Source of the DNA: Rhodococcus_G sp042754225
Lineage (GTDB): Bacteria; Actinomycetota; Actinomycetes; Mycobacteriales; Mycobacteriaceae
Direction of reading: 5' to 3'
NCBI RefSeq assembly: GCF_042754225.1
Contig: NZ_JBHZAH010000005.1
Span: 1 to 64,000 of the forward strand
Length of the DNA stretch: 64,000 nucleotides
Position numbers and translations under genes: made by a program. The notes under the pieces were generated by a model. The model did not search any database, was not told the origin of the DNA, and worked only from the letters and a program-made list of their open reading frames with translations. Position 1 is the stretch's first letter; every line of letters begins with the position of its first letter. Of the stretch, positions 1-8,064 are shown in pieces.

Positions 1-133
1 GTGTGGTCCGGGCCGGCGCACGGGCGAGGAGACGGTCGACCCGGGGGTGGCGTGAGATTCACCGAACCGTCTGACGGCGGTCACCTCCAGGCCTCTCAGC
101 GTTCTGCCAGTTTGGCTGAGTAGATTTCGCCCA

Positions 134-865
134 ATGCACGCCCGACTCGTCACCGCGCCCCGCAACTGGCCGCTCGGCCTCGCCGCCCTCATCGTCGCGG
201 TGGGCATCCTCGGCGTGTTCGGGCCGTGGGACATGAGCGAGAACCCGATCATCCGGGCGTCCACCTCGCTGTACCGTTCTGTCGACTCCACCACCGCCAC
301 CTGGCCCAGCGGGTCGGGCACCCTGAGCGACCTCGTCGCCGAGGCCGGATTGTTCGCCCTCGCCGGGATGCTGGCGCTCGCGCTGTGGTGGGGGCGAGGC
401 GACACCCGCACCCTCGCGGTCGGCCTTGCGGCCGGAACCGGCGTCGTCGGGTCGGCGATCGCGACCCTCGCGGTCAAGTCCGTGATCACCGAGGAGCGCC
501 CCTGCACCGCCATCCCCGGTGTGCACGCCCTGTCGGAATGCCCACCGCTCGGCGACTGGTCGTTCCCCAGCAACCACTCGGGTATCGCCGCCGCGATCGC
601 GACGGCGGTGGTGCTCACCAGTTACGCGGCCGGGCGGGTATGGCTCTCGGTGCTGGCGGTCCTGACCGCACTGGTCGTCGGAGCTTCCCGGGTGGTCAGC
701 GGCGTGCACTACCCGCACGACGTCGCCGCCGGGCTGGTCTTCGGTACCTGCATCGCGCTGGCCTTCGCGGTGGCCCTGACGCCGGTGACCACGATGCTGG
801 TGCAGCGGTTCGTGCCCGTCCGCGGCCGGACGCGTTCCACCCCGCGCGAGCCGGTCTCCTCCTAG
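134..865 (+). CDS. PAP2-superfamily membrane phosphatase
   Basis: A 243-residue integral membrane protein of the type 2 phosphatidic acid phosphatase superfamily, which dephosphorylates lipid phosphates or pyrophosphates at the membrane. All three catalytic motifs are visible: K115 with R122-P123, PSNHS at 145-149 (H148 the general acid/base), and S185-R186 followed by H192 (the nucleophile) and D196. About five to six hydrophobic segments surround them. The exact lipid substrate (undecaprenyl pyrophosphate, phosphatidic acid or other) cannot be told from the sequence. It is a monocistronic gene converging on the YCII gene at 892, with only about 26 bp between the two stops. Confidence 0.9.
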   Translation: MHARLVTAPRNWPLGLAALIVAVGILGVFGPWDMSENPIIRASTSLYRSVDSTTATWPSGSGTLSDLVAEAGLFALAGMLALALWWGRGDTRTLAVGLAAGTGVVGSAIATLAVKSVITEERPCTAIPGVHALSECPPLGDWSFPSNHSGIAAAIATAVVLTSYAAGRVWLSVLAVLTALVVGASRVVSGVHYPHDVAAGLVFGTCIALAFAVALTPVTTMLVQRFVPVRGRTRSTPREPVSS

Positions 866-891
866 CGCGGGCCGGTCGCGGTCGAACCCGC

Positions 892-1233
892 TCAGCTGGC
901 GGGATCGTAATGGAACGCGCGCACCTCCTGCGCGCACCGACAGGCATCCGCGATCTTCGCGGCCCATTCCAGTGCCGCCTCGCGGGAGGGCAACTCCAGT
1001 ACCGCGTAGCCGCCTTCGAGCTGCTTCGTCTGTGGGTACGTGCCCTCCGTCACCGTGCCGTCCCCATCGACCAGGACAGGCGGGACGCTCTCGTCGATTC
1101 CACCGCCGAACACCCAGACGCCGGCGTCCTTCGCCTCCTGGACCACCGCGTGCGACGCATCCGACACCGCCCGCAGATCCTCGGCGGGAAGGACCATGGC
1201 GCCACTCGGGAACGAGATCAGGTACTTCGTCAT
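892..1233 (-). CDS. YCII-family (DGPF-like) protein
   Basis: A 113-residue cytoplasmic protein of the YCII/DGPF dimeric alpha-beta barrel family, whose members are mostly uncharacterised; some are near ECF sigma factors. The N-terminus MTKYLISFPSGAMV and the segment EGGYAVLELPSREAALEWA are typical of the fold. The open frame extends further upstream, but ATG at 1233 is preferred because AAGGAG lies just upstream with good spacing and family similarity begins there. No enzymatic activity is assigned. It converges on the PAP2 gene and lies next to the vsr gene on the same strand, with no sign of a joint function. Confidence 0.8.
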   Translation of the reverse strand: MTKYLISFPSGAMVLPAEDLRAVSDASHAVVQEAKDAGVWVFGGGIDESVPPVLVDGDGTVTEGTYPQTKQLEGGYAVLELPSREAALEWAAKIADACRCAQEVRAFHYDPAS

Positions 1234-1319
1234 CGCGTCGTCTCCTTCTTCCCGTTTCGGGGTTCGGACCCATCCTCGCCGAGGCGGGCGCGCTGCGCAC
1301 AAGGCCCGATCAACACGCC

Positions 1320-1736
1320 CTAGGGGCCGGGTGTCAGCGCTCGCTCGACGGCGTCGGCGGCTGCGGCCGGGTCCTCGTGCTCCCATATCCGGACCACCAC
1401 CCAGCCCGCCTCGGTGAGGCGGACATCGGTGTCCCGGTCCCGCGCGACGTTCGCGGCGAGCTTGTCGGCCCACCACTGCGCGTTGTTCTTCGGCCGCGTC
1501 GCGTGTTCGGGGCAGCAGTGCCAGAAGCAGCCGTCCACGAAGACCGCGACCCGGGCGCCCGGGAACACCAGGTCGGCGCGCCGGCGCATCCCCGGCAGTG
1601 GTGCCCGGTCGACCCGGTAGCGTCGCCCGCGGCGATGCAGCTCGCGGCGCAGTGCCAACTCGGGGGCGGTGTCGCGGCGGCGCTGGGTCCGCATCCGCTC
1701 ACGGGTCGACGCGGAGTCGGGGACCGGCGAGGGCAT
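1320..1736 (-). CDS. vsr: Very short patch repair (Vsr) endonuclease
   Basis: A 138-residue Vsr-type nicking endonuclease. The family cuts 5' of the T in T:G mismatches produced by deamination of 5-methylcytosine, starting short-patch repair. Recognisable features are the N-terminal DTAPELALRRELHRRG block, the ADLVFPGARVAVFVDGCFWH catalytic core with its Asp and His residues, the zinc-binding Cys/His cluster CFWHCCPEH, and a conserved C-terminal tryptophan in WVVVRIWEH. Length is normal for the family. It lies 22 bp downstream of the restriction endonuclease and is the last gene of an M-R-V operon, consistent with protecting the cytosines methylated by the neighbouring methyltransferase. Confidence 0.92.
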   Translation of the reverse strand: MPSPVPDSASTRERMRTQRRRDTAPELALRRELHRRGRRYRVDRAPLPGMRRRADLVFPGARVAVFVDGCFWHCCPEHATRPKNNAQWWADKLAANVARDRDTDVRLTEAGWVVVRIWEHEDPAAAADAVERALTPGP

Positions 1737-1758
1737 GCCCCGATTGTCCCGCAGCGGG

Positions 1759-2637
1759 TCAGTCGTCGGCGTCGTCGTCCGGATCCGACCAGGACGGTGC
1801 GAACCGGTTGCGGCGTTCGACCTCGCCCCGGACGATGACGACGAACTCGTCGAACGAGAGGGTCTGCTTGACCGACGGGCGCCCGTTGCGCGGCGGGGCC
1901 TCCTCGACGTCGAAGAACCGCACCGCGCCGCGGTCCGGTCCGTCGGTCTCGTACAGCCCGATGAAGACCCGCTCGAACAGGTCGTAGCGGGTGTCCTCCG
2001 CGCCCAGGTCCACCCACGCCCGCTCCGACAGTCCGTGCACCGGCCGCTTCCCGCGGCCCGACCGCTTGGACAGCGTCATCACGTGGTGCGCGAACGACGA
2101 CTTCCCGGTGTCGCTGGTCTTCGCGGGGTCGCCGTCGTCGCACGTCTCGTACGGCTCGAACATCACCGCGATCAGGACGCTGTAGGGCTGACGCTGGTGC
2201 AGCACCATCGCCTCGCCGCGCAGCTCGTGGTCGTTGCGCACCACGTTCTTCGTCCACCGGCCGAGCCGGCCGGACTTGGGGCTGTAGTCCTGGAAGCTGT
2301 AGGTCTTGATGGACACGCACAGCACCAGCCCGAGGGTGGGGTCGATCGTCTTGACGTCCAACCGTTTCCGGCCCTTCACGACGTCGATCTGGGCTTCCTG
2401 GCCCGCGCCGGTCGCGGTCGGGGTGATGTCCGGGTAGGCGGGGCGCAGCGCGTCCGCCACCGTCTGCGCGAGCTCGTTGGACAGTCGCTGTGCGTAGTTC
2501 TTCTTGGCGTCGCGCTCGGCCCGCGCGTCCGGCTTGTCGCCCGCGCCGTCCAGGGCCCGGCGCAACGGGGTACTGCCGAGGCGCTCGCGCAGCATCGCCT
2601 CGCTCAGCAGCGCGTCCTCGGTGAGGTACTCGCTCAC
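1759..2637 (-). CDS. Type II restriction endonuclease (PD-(D/E)XK-like)
   Basis: A 292-residue protein assigned as the restriction partner of the adjacent cytosine methyltransferase. The GTG start at 2637 forms a 4-bp GTGA overlap with the methyltransferase stop, so the two are translationally coupled. A plausible catalytic core is E81-A-Q-I-D85 followed by L-D94-V-K96, which fits the PD-(D/E)XK pattern. The rest matches no restriction enzyme family I can name with certainty, and the recognition sequence is unknown. The call rests on gene order (M-R-Vsr), the putative nuclease motif and size. The open frame runs far upstream inside the methyltransferase gene; that part is not coding in this frame. 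Confidence 0.75.
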   Translation of the reverse strand: MSEYLTEDALLSEAMLRERLGSTPLRRALDGAGDKPDARAERDAKKNYAQRLSNELAQTVADALRPAYPDITPTATGAGQEAQIDVVKGRKRLDVKTIDPTLGLVLCVSIKTYSFQDYSPKSGRLGRWTKNVVRNDHELRGEAMVLHQRQPYSVLIAVMFEPYETCDDGDPAKTSDTGKSSFAHHVMTLSKRSGRGKRPVHGLSERAWVDLGAEDTRYDLFERVFIGLYETDGPDRGAVRFFDVEEAPPRNGRPSVKQTLSFDEFVVIVRGEVERRNRFAPSWSDPDDDADD

Positions 2638-3791
2638 GCGGCCCTCGCCGGGTCGCCGCCCATGCGCTCGAGGTGTTCGGCGACATCGTCGAGGAAACCG
2701 GGGACGAATCGCAGGTTCCCGGCGTTGGCGCGGCGCAGGAACCCGGCCGTCGCGCGGGCGGAGAGCAGCTTGGAGTCGTCGAGGAACCCGCCGAGATCCT
2801 CGTACGGGTGCTGGACCGGCCAGGTGCTCAGGTCGGCACGGTGGGCGGTCCCGCCCCGGCCCCAGGCGGCGGTCGGCCAGGGGTCGCCGGGCTTCAACGG
2901 CTTGTCGGCGGCGCCGTCGTAGGGCACGGGGTCCGCCAGCCGCTCGCCGACCCACGACGACATCCGGGTGCTCACCGCGTTGCCGACCAGCTTCCACCGG
3001 TGTCCGGAACGCAGGCCGGGAACCTCGAGCGCGGGCAGCGTCCAGTCCGGGTCGAAGCCCTGCAGGCGTTCGGCGCCGACGATGCCGGGGGTGACGATCT
3101 CGCCGGTGAGCAGCCGGACGGCGGGCGGGCTGGCGATGCCGATGGTCGACCCACCCTTGAGGGTCGGCACCGCGTTGACGGCCCAGCCGAGCCCGCGGAC
3201 CCCCTCGGTCCAGTAGAAGCCGCACGGGTGGTCGCCGGGTTCGCCCTCGGCGGCCGGTCCGGCGTCGTCGGCGAAGAGCACCTCGCGCGGGTCCTCGGTG
3301 CGGGAGGCGAGCATGAGCACGCGCTGACGACGCTGCGGCAGGCCGAACGCGCGGGCGTCGACCACCCGGTACGCCCACATGTAGCCGAGGTCGTCGAGCG
3401 CGGAGGTGACGTGCCGCATCGCCGCGCCGCGACCGAGCTGCAGCATGAACGGGACGTTCTCGAGCAGCAGCCAGCGCGGGCCCTTCTTGCGTTTGACCAG
3501 CCGGAACACCTCGTCGACCAGGCCCGAACGGGCGCCGGTGATGCCGACCGTCTTGCCGGCCTGGGACAGGTCCTGGCACGGGAAGCCCGCGGTGACCAGG
3601 TCGATGCCCGCGGGCAGCGAACGGAGGGCGGTCACGTCGGAATGCAGGTCTGCCTCCGGGAACCGGGCGGCGAGCACGGCCTGGGCGCCGCCGTCGATCT
3701 CGCAGTAGAGCTCGGTGTCCCAGCCGTGCTCGCTCAAACCCAGTTCGAGTCCGCCGATGCCGGCGAACAGCCCCACAGCGCGCCCGCTCAC
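2634..3791 (-). CDS. DNA (cytosine-5-)-methyltransferase
   Basis: A 385-residue C5-cytosine DNA methyltransferase using S-adenosylmethionine. Motif I is GLFAGIGGLELGL at 7-19 (SAM binding), motif IV is GFPCQDLSQAG with catalytic Cys72, motif VI is LLENVPFML around 109-117, and motif VIII is QRRQRV at 153-158; a GNAVS motif X lies near the C-terminus. The variable region between VIII and X would set specificity. The start is GTG at 3791, directly behind an AGGAG ribosome-binding site; the ORF is open further upstream but family similarity begins here. It is the first gene of the M-R-Vsr operon, so the host is methylated before the nuclease is made. Confidence 0.95.
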   Translation of the reverse strand: MSGRAVGLFAGIGGLELGLSEHGWDTELYCEIDGGAQAVLAARFPEADLHSDVTALRSLPAGIDLVTAGFPCQDLSQAGKTVGITGARSGLVDEVFRLVKRKKGPRWLLLENVPFMLQLGRGAAMRHVTSALDDLGYMWAYRVVDARAFGLPQRRQRVLMLASRTEDPREVLFADDAGPAAEGEPGDHPCGFYWTEGVRGLGWAVNAVPTLKGGSTIGIASPPAVRLLTGEIVTPGIVGAERLQGFDPDWTLPALEVPGLRSGHRWKLVGNAVSTRMSSWVGERLADPVPYDGAADKPLKPGDPWPTAAWGRGGTAHRADLSTWPVQHPYEDLGGFLDDSKLLSARATAGFLRRANAGNLRFVPGFLDDVAEHLERMGGDPARAA

Positions 3792-3880
3792 ATGACTCCT
3801 TACTGCCGTCCTCAGATGTAAGGACCGTACCCGGAACCGCCGACAGGATTGATCGATCCAGGTCACGGCGCCGGAGCCCG

Positions 3881-3913
3881 GCCGGTCCCTCCCCCTTCGA
3901 CGGAGGGACCGGC
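3881..3913 (-). terminator. Hairpin terminator behind the secreted-protein gene
   Basis: A perfect 12-bp inverted repeat, GCCGGTCCCTCC (3881-3892) and GGAGGGACCGGC (3902-3913), with a 9-nt loop. It lies 21 bp after the stop of the minus-strand gene ending at 3934 and upstream of the methyltransferase start. There is no clear U-tract, as is common in high-GC actinobacteria. Confidence 0.6.
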
Positions 3914-3933
3914 TCAGATCGTCTGGTGCGACC

Positions 3934-5601
3934 TCACCGCACCACCAGGTCGCGGGCGGTGGCGCTGAGGGTGATTGGCGCAACTCGTTTGCCCCGCGCC
4001 CAGTCACGGACGAACGCGTCGAGGGCCGGATCGGTGCCACGCGAATCGAAGGCCTCACGCGGGATCTCGATGGCGCCCACCAGCTGGCGCGGCTGATCGT
4101 CCAGACCGGCAGCGCGCGGGGCGACCCGAAGTCCGTCCGCGGTGTGTAGCAGCACTGGCAACGTCTTGCCGTCCGGTGTCGTCACCGTCGCCGGACGGGT
4201 GGTGGCGACGGGGTCGAAGTGCTCGACCGAGATCCGGTACCCGGATGGCCCCGCCTCGAGGCCCGCCTCGTCCAGCAGGCGCGGATCGAGAATCGAGTAC
4301 GGAACCTGCCAGTCGACGAGCAACTGCGCGTCGACGACGGTGTCCCGGGCCGGCAGGGACGCAGACAGGTTCCACGGCGCTGGGGGTGCGAGCGTGTCCG
4401 AGGATCGGTCGGCCCGCGAGTTCCGCAGTGCGGTGCCGGGCAGCGGAGCGCCGGTGGGGGTGAACTCCCACACCGGGGCGGTCAGGTCCTTGTGCCAGAA
4501 CCCGGTGCGTCCGTCCTTCTTGCCGGCCACGCGCAGCTCCCGCCGATTCGGACCGACCCCGGTGGAGTGCACGCTGATCGCCGAGGTGATCTCGCCCGGG
4601 ATCTTGGGCTGGTGCACCCAGTCCTGCGCAGGCAACTGGATCGCGGCGTAGTTCTTGAACCACGCTTCGAAGGCGGAGTTGGGGGCGGTGGGCTTGCCCG
4701 TCTGGTCATCCCAGCTGTAGCGGAAGAACACCGAATCCCCACCCGTGCCGTCGATGTCGTAGTTGCGGGTGTACATGTCGCCGTACATGTTCGTCACGAA
4801 CGTCGTCGAGGCAGACGACGACAGCGCGACCGACCGGAAGCGCCCCCCGACGGGACCGCCGATCTCGTAGCTGGGGTCGTCGGGTAGCCACGGGTCCGCG
4901 TAGGTGATGCGGCTGCCGTCTCCGGTCAGCGCGGGAACCATCGTCATCTTCGCCAACCCGAAGTAGTGAATCCGGCCCGCGACGTCCGTGTAGGTCTGGT
5001 TGTCCCACGGCGAGCCGACACTCAGCGCCCAGGTGCCCGGATCCCCGCCGGGTAGCCGCTTGCCCTTGCCAGTCCACAGGGGGGCACCGAACGCCGATGT
5101 CCAATTCCAGAGAGCCGGGGCCTGCGAGGCGTTGTCCATGGTGTAGATCCAGCCGGACTCGTCGACGGCGACCAGCTCGTCGTCGTCGACCGAGATCCCG
5201 ACGAGACGATCCCGCATGCATTCCGGCAGTGGCGCGTATCGCCACGGCTCGGGGTTGGGGCCGTTCCACACCCGGGGGCGCGTCAACAGCGCGTGGTCGA
5301 CGAGCGAGTAGTCCCAGAACTTGTTGAACTGCGTGGTCTGCGTTCGTAGTTCGATGCTGGAAGGGGCGGCGCTACCGGTGAACACCGGCAAGCCGGAAAG
5401 CCCGTCGCGACCGCCCAGCGACGGAAGCCCCGGCGGCACCTGCGCGGTGCCGAACGGCACGCAGGCCGGCGGAGCGTCGGAGGTGGGGTCGGCCGTTGCG
5501 GCAGGGGCGGATACCAGCAGAGCCGCCGTCACCGCCCCGCAGAGGGCCGGCGTGCGAAGACGGACTGCTCGAAGGTCACTGCGACGGATACGTAGGCTCA
5601 C
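3934..5601 (-). CDS. Secreted protein of unknown function
   Basis: A 555-residue protein with a Sec signal peptide: a basic n-region, hydrophobic LCGAVTAALLVSAPAATA, and a likely cleavage after ATA before DPTSD at about residue 37. I do not recognise the mature protein. It is rich in Trp, Tyr, Gly and Asp with repeated short patterns such as WDNQTYTDVAGRIHYFG and VDESGWIYTMDNASQ, which suggests a beta-propeller-like or other all-beta extracellular fold, perhaps a lectin or glycan-binding protein. The start is taken as GTG at 5601; the open frame continues upstream without a signal-peptide-like start. It is a single gene followed by a hairpin terminator. Confidence 0.7.
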   Translation of the reverse strand: MSLRIRRSDLRAVRLRTPALCGAVTAALLVSAPAATADPTSDAPPACVPFGTAQVPPGLPSLGGRDGLSGLPVFTGSAAPSSIELRTQTTQFNKFWDYSLVDHALLTRPRVWNGPNPEPWRYAPLPECMRDRLVGISVDDDELVAVDESGWIYTMDNASQAPALWNWTSAFGAPLWTGKGKRLPGGDPGTWALSVGSPWDNQTYTDVAGRIHYFGLAKMTMVPALTGDGSRITYADPWLPDDPSYEIGGPVGGRFRSVALSSSASTTFVTNMYGDMYTRNYDIDGTGGDSVFFRYSWDDQTGKPTAPNSAFEAWFKNYAAIQLPAQDWVHQPKIPGEITSAISVHSTGVGPNRRELRVAGKKDGRTGFWHKDLTAPVWEFTPTGAPLPGTALRNSRADRSSDTLAPPAPWNLSASLPARDTVVDAQLLVDWQVPYSILDPRLLDEAGLEAGPSGYRISVEHFDPVATTRPATVTTPDGKTLPVLLHTADGLRVAPRAAGLDDQPRQLVGAIEIPREAFDSRGTDPALDAFVRDWARGKRVAPITLSATARDLVVR

Positions 5602-5668
5602 AGCGCTGGATATCCAGTCGCAGAGCCAAATTGTTACATCAGCTAATGTCCTCCGGGTCGGACGCGAA

Positions 5669-5860
5669 TCAGCCTGGGGGAGTAGCGATGAGGTGAGCAG
5701 TTCCGCTTCGATCCCCGCGTACTCCGCGATGCAGCGGCACGGCAATTCGGTGTCTGCGCATCACGGCGTCGTCCGGCTCGTCGGACGCTTCCGGGTCGAT
5801 GATCCACGGCCCCAGCGTGTCCCGTGCGAACACGGGGTCGTCGGGGTGAGCGGTGGGCAT
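5669..5860 (-). CDS. Small hypothetical ORF
   Basis: A possible 63-residue protein starting with ATG at 5860, rich in charged residues (PEASDEPDDAVMRRHRIAV) and without recognisable domain or signal. It begins 7 bp after the stop of the small gene at 5868-6041, so it could be translationally coupled to it. The ribosome-binding site is weak and coding character is marginal, so this may be a non-coding frame. Confidence 0.35.
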   Translation of the reverse strand: MPTAHPDDPVFARDTLGPWIIDPEASDEPDDAVMRRHRIAVPLHRGVRGDRSGTAHLIATPPG

Positions 5861-5867
5861 GCCGCCA

Positions 5868-6041
5868 CTACCTGGGTGCGTCCACCGCGTCTTGTGACAA
5901 CGGTTCAGGAAGCTCGGCTCCCATCCCACGCATCATGGCTCGCGTCAGGGAGCCGACTGTGCGGGCCTGGAGTTCGAGTGCGGTGTCGACGGCCGAGGCG
6001 GCAACGATGATCGGGCCGCCGATCCACAGCGGAATCCTCAT
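5868..6041 (-). CDS. Small hypothetical protein, one hydrophobic segment
   Basis: A 57-residue protein beginning MRIPLWIGGPIIVAASAVDT, so with an N-terminal hydrophobic segment (about residues 4-17) followed by an amphipathic helix (TALELQARTVGSLTRAMMRG). The ATG at 6041 has a strong AGAGGAG ribosome-binding site; the longer open frame (to 6134) starts without one. The protein resembles no family I can name; it could be a small membrane-associated protein. It lies downstream of a long structured leader (6171-6268) on the same strand. Confidence 0.6.
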   Translation of the reverse strand: MRIPLWIGGPIIVAASAVDTALELQARTVGSLTRAMMRGMGAELPEPLSQDAVDAPR

Positions 6042-6170
6042 CGTTGCTCCTCTGGTGTCGTGGCCCGTCAGCGCAGTCGGGGCGTCACCGTGGCGACGCA
6101 ACGTCAGAGGCTTATATAGCTGAAAGATTACCAACGTGCATCGAACCGGGAGCCTTGCGAGGTCGATGAC

Positions 6171-6268
6171 AGCTAAGGTTCAGTCCCGCTGGGCGGATTC
6201 GGGGGTCTGCCAGCGGGACTGACGCCGATTCAACCCAGGAGGCGGAAACGGACGAGCAAACCTTAGCT
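6171..6268 (-). promoter_or_regulatory. Nested inverted repeats: structured leader, terminator or ncRNA candidate
   Basis: Two nested perfect inverted repeats. The outer arms are AGCTAAGGTT (6171-6180) and AACCTTAGCT (6259-6268). The inner arms are CAGTCCCGCTGG (6181-6192) and CCAGCGGGACTG (6210-6221) around a 17-nt loop. The outer and inner 5' arms are directly contiguous, while the 3' side has a 37-nt asymmetric bulge. It lies 26 bp after the fprB stop and 130 bp before the small gene at 6041, both on the minus strand. It could be the fprB terminator, a riboswitch-like leader or a small RNA. Confidence 0.55.
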
Positions 6269-6293
6269 TCGCTTCCGACTTTGAGGCAAGTAT

Positions 6294-8015
6294 CTAGCTA
6301 ATATTCGACGTGATGGAGGCGAGGCTCACCGCTCGGCGACGAGACCTGGCAGCGGCCAGCATCTGGTCGGCGTCGGTGAACTTGACCCGCGGCCGCCCCG
6401 TGGCCGCCCCGCGGGACCGTTCGGCCGCGTCGATGGCCCGCCAGCCGCGGTAGTCGATGCGGTCCGGCTGACGCTGCCCGACGAGCTTCGTCAGCTCCTT
6501 GCGGTTACCGACCGGTCGGACCAGGCGACCCGCCTGGAAGTCCTCGAGCAGTCGGGCGACGGTGTCCTTGGCGCACGACTTGTTGGTGCCGATGACGCCG
6601 GACGGCCCGCGCTTGATCCAGCCGGTGGCGTACACGCCGTCGAGCACCGAGCCGTCCGGACTCGTCAGTACCCGGCCGCGGTCGTTGGGGATCGTGCCGC
6701 GGCGCTCGTCGAACGGGACGCCCGGTACCGGGACCCCGCGGTAGCCGATGGACCGCAACACCAGCGAGGCCGGGACGGTCTCGGTGGCCCCGGTCGGCCG
6801 GGCGCTCAGCGTGCCGTGGTCGCCGGCGACGAGTTCGTTGCGCACCACGGTGACGGCGTCGGCACTGTCGGCGCCGAGCACCGCGGTCGGTGACGCCAGG
6901 TACCGGAACACGATCCGCTTGTGATCGGGATCGGTTGTCCGTTCGGAGAACTCGCGTGCCAGCCGCACCTTGAACGCCGTCGACGGCTCCAGCTCACCCC
7001 TCGCGAGCTGCCCGGCCGTCGCCTCGTCGAGTTCGAGTTCGGCGGGGTCGAGGACGACGTCGACCCCGGCCAGGTCGCCGAGTGCGAGGAACTCCGGGGT
7101 GCTGTACGCCGCCTGTGCGGGTCCGCGTCGGCCCAGCAGGACCACTTCGCGAATATTGCTGTGGCGCAGTGCCTCCAGTGCATGGTCGGCGATGTCGGTC
7201 TTCGCCAGCTCGTCGACGTTCATGGTGAGGACGCGGGCCACGTCGAGCGCCACGTTGCCGTTGCCGACGATGACGGCGCGCTCACCGGACAGGTCGAACC
7301 GGGCGTTCGCGTAGTCGGGGTGTCCGTTGTACCAGGCGACGAACTCGGTCGCGGCGTGGCTGCCCGGCAGATCCTCGCCCGGGATGTCGAGCCGACGGTC
7401 GCCGGACGCACCGACCGCGTAGATCACCGCGTGGTGGTTGGCCAGCAGGTCCTCGTGGGTGAGGTGCTTTCCGATCTCCACGCCGAGGTGGAACTGGAAG
7501 CCGTCCTTGGCGGCGGTCCAGTCGAATGCCTCGGCAATCACCTTGGTGCCCGGGTGATCCGGCGCGACGCCGGCCCGGATCAGGCCCCACGGGGTCGGCA
7601 GCTTCTCGAACATCTCCACCTCGACGTCCGAGTGGATGAGCAGTTCCTCCGCTGCGTAGCAGGCGGCGGGGCCCGCACCCACGATCGCCACCCGCAGCGT
7701 CCCGAGGTCGGTTCGCTTCGCCTCGGTCGGCTGCAGCGGTTTCCAACCGTCCCGCAGGGGGTATTTGTCGTAGTAGTTCGCATTGATCTGCGCATACCGG
7801 GCGTCGGACTCGCTGAGCTCGTCGTTCGGGAAGATCGCCGCGACCGGGCAGGCGTCCACGCAGGCGCCGCAGTCGATGCAGGTGTCGGGCTCGATGTACA
7901 GCATCTCGGTGGTCGCGAACTGCGCCTCGTCCGGTGTGGGGTGAATGCAGTTGACCGGACAGGTCGCAACGCAGGACGCGTCGTTGCAGCAGGCCTGGGT
8001 GATCACGTATGCCAT
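6294..8015 (-). CDS. fprB: FprB-type 7Fe-ferredoxin / ferredoxin-NADP+ reductase
   Basis: A 573-residue fusion. Residues 1-62 form a ferredoxin domain with two cysteine clusters (C9, C15, C19, C23 region, and C46-IDCGACVDACP) expected to hold [3Fe-4S] and [4Fe-4S] centres. Residues 105-573 form a glutathione-reductase-like NADPH:ferredoxin reductase with the FAD motif VAIVGAGPAACYAAEEL at about 109-125, an NADP-binding GNGNVALDVARVL motif, and the C-terminal GWIKRGPSGVIGTNK block typical of adrenodoxin-reductase-like FprA/FprB. It probably supplies electrons from NADPH to oxygenases or P450s. The di-iron oxygenase gene lies immediately upstream, the same pairing I recall for Rv0885-Rv0886, so it may be that enzyme's reductase. 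Confidence 0.93.
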   Translation of the reverse strand: MAYVITQACCNDASCVATCPVNCIHPTPDEAQFATTEMLYIEPDTCIDCGACVDACPVAAIFPNDELSESDARYAQINANYYDKYPLRDGWKPLQPTEAKRTDLGTLRVAIVGAGPAACYAAEELLIHSDVEVEMFEKLPTPWGLIRAGVAPDHPGTKVIAEAFDWTAAKDGFQFHLGVEIGKHLTHEDLLANHHAVIYAVGASGDRRLDIPGEDLPGSHAATEFVAWYNGHPDYANARFDLSGERAVIVGNGNVALDVARVLTMNVDELAKTDIADHALEALRHSNIREVVLLGRRGPAQAAYSTPEFLALGDLAGVDVVLDPAELELDEATAGQLARGELEPSTAFKVRLAREFSERTTDPDHKRIVFRYLASPTAVLGADSADAVTVVRNELVAGDHGTLSARPTGATETVPASLVLRSIGYRGVPVPGVPFDERRGTIPNDRGRVLTSPDGSVLDGVYATGWIKRGPSGVIGTNKSCAKDTVARLLEDFQAGRLVRPVGNRKELTKLVGQRQPDRIDYRGWRAIDAAERSRGAATGRPRVKFTDADQMLAAARSRRRAVSLASITSNIS

Positions 8016-8064
8016 GGGAGTTGTTCCTCGATGCAGGAGCTGGGAAGTGGGGGCGGCACCACCG

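Noticed and set aside
1..55. Possible 3' end of a plus-strand gene (frame 2, ending RTGEETVDPGVA, stop 53-55)
   Set aside because: Only 17 codons are visible and other frames are also open; too short to support a call.
59..1300. 413-codon minus-strand frame over the PAP2 and YCII genes
   Set aside because: No family resemblance and composition of a shadow frame; overlaps two well-supported genes.
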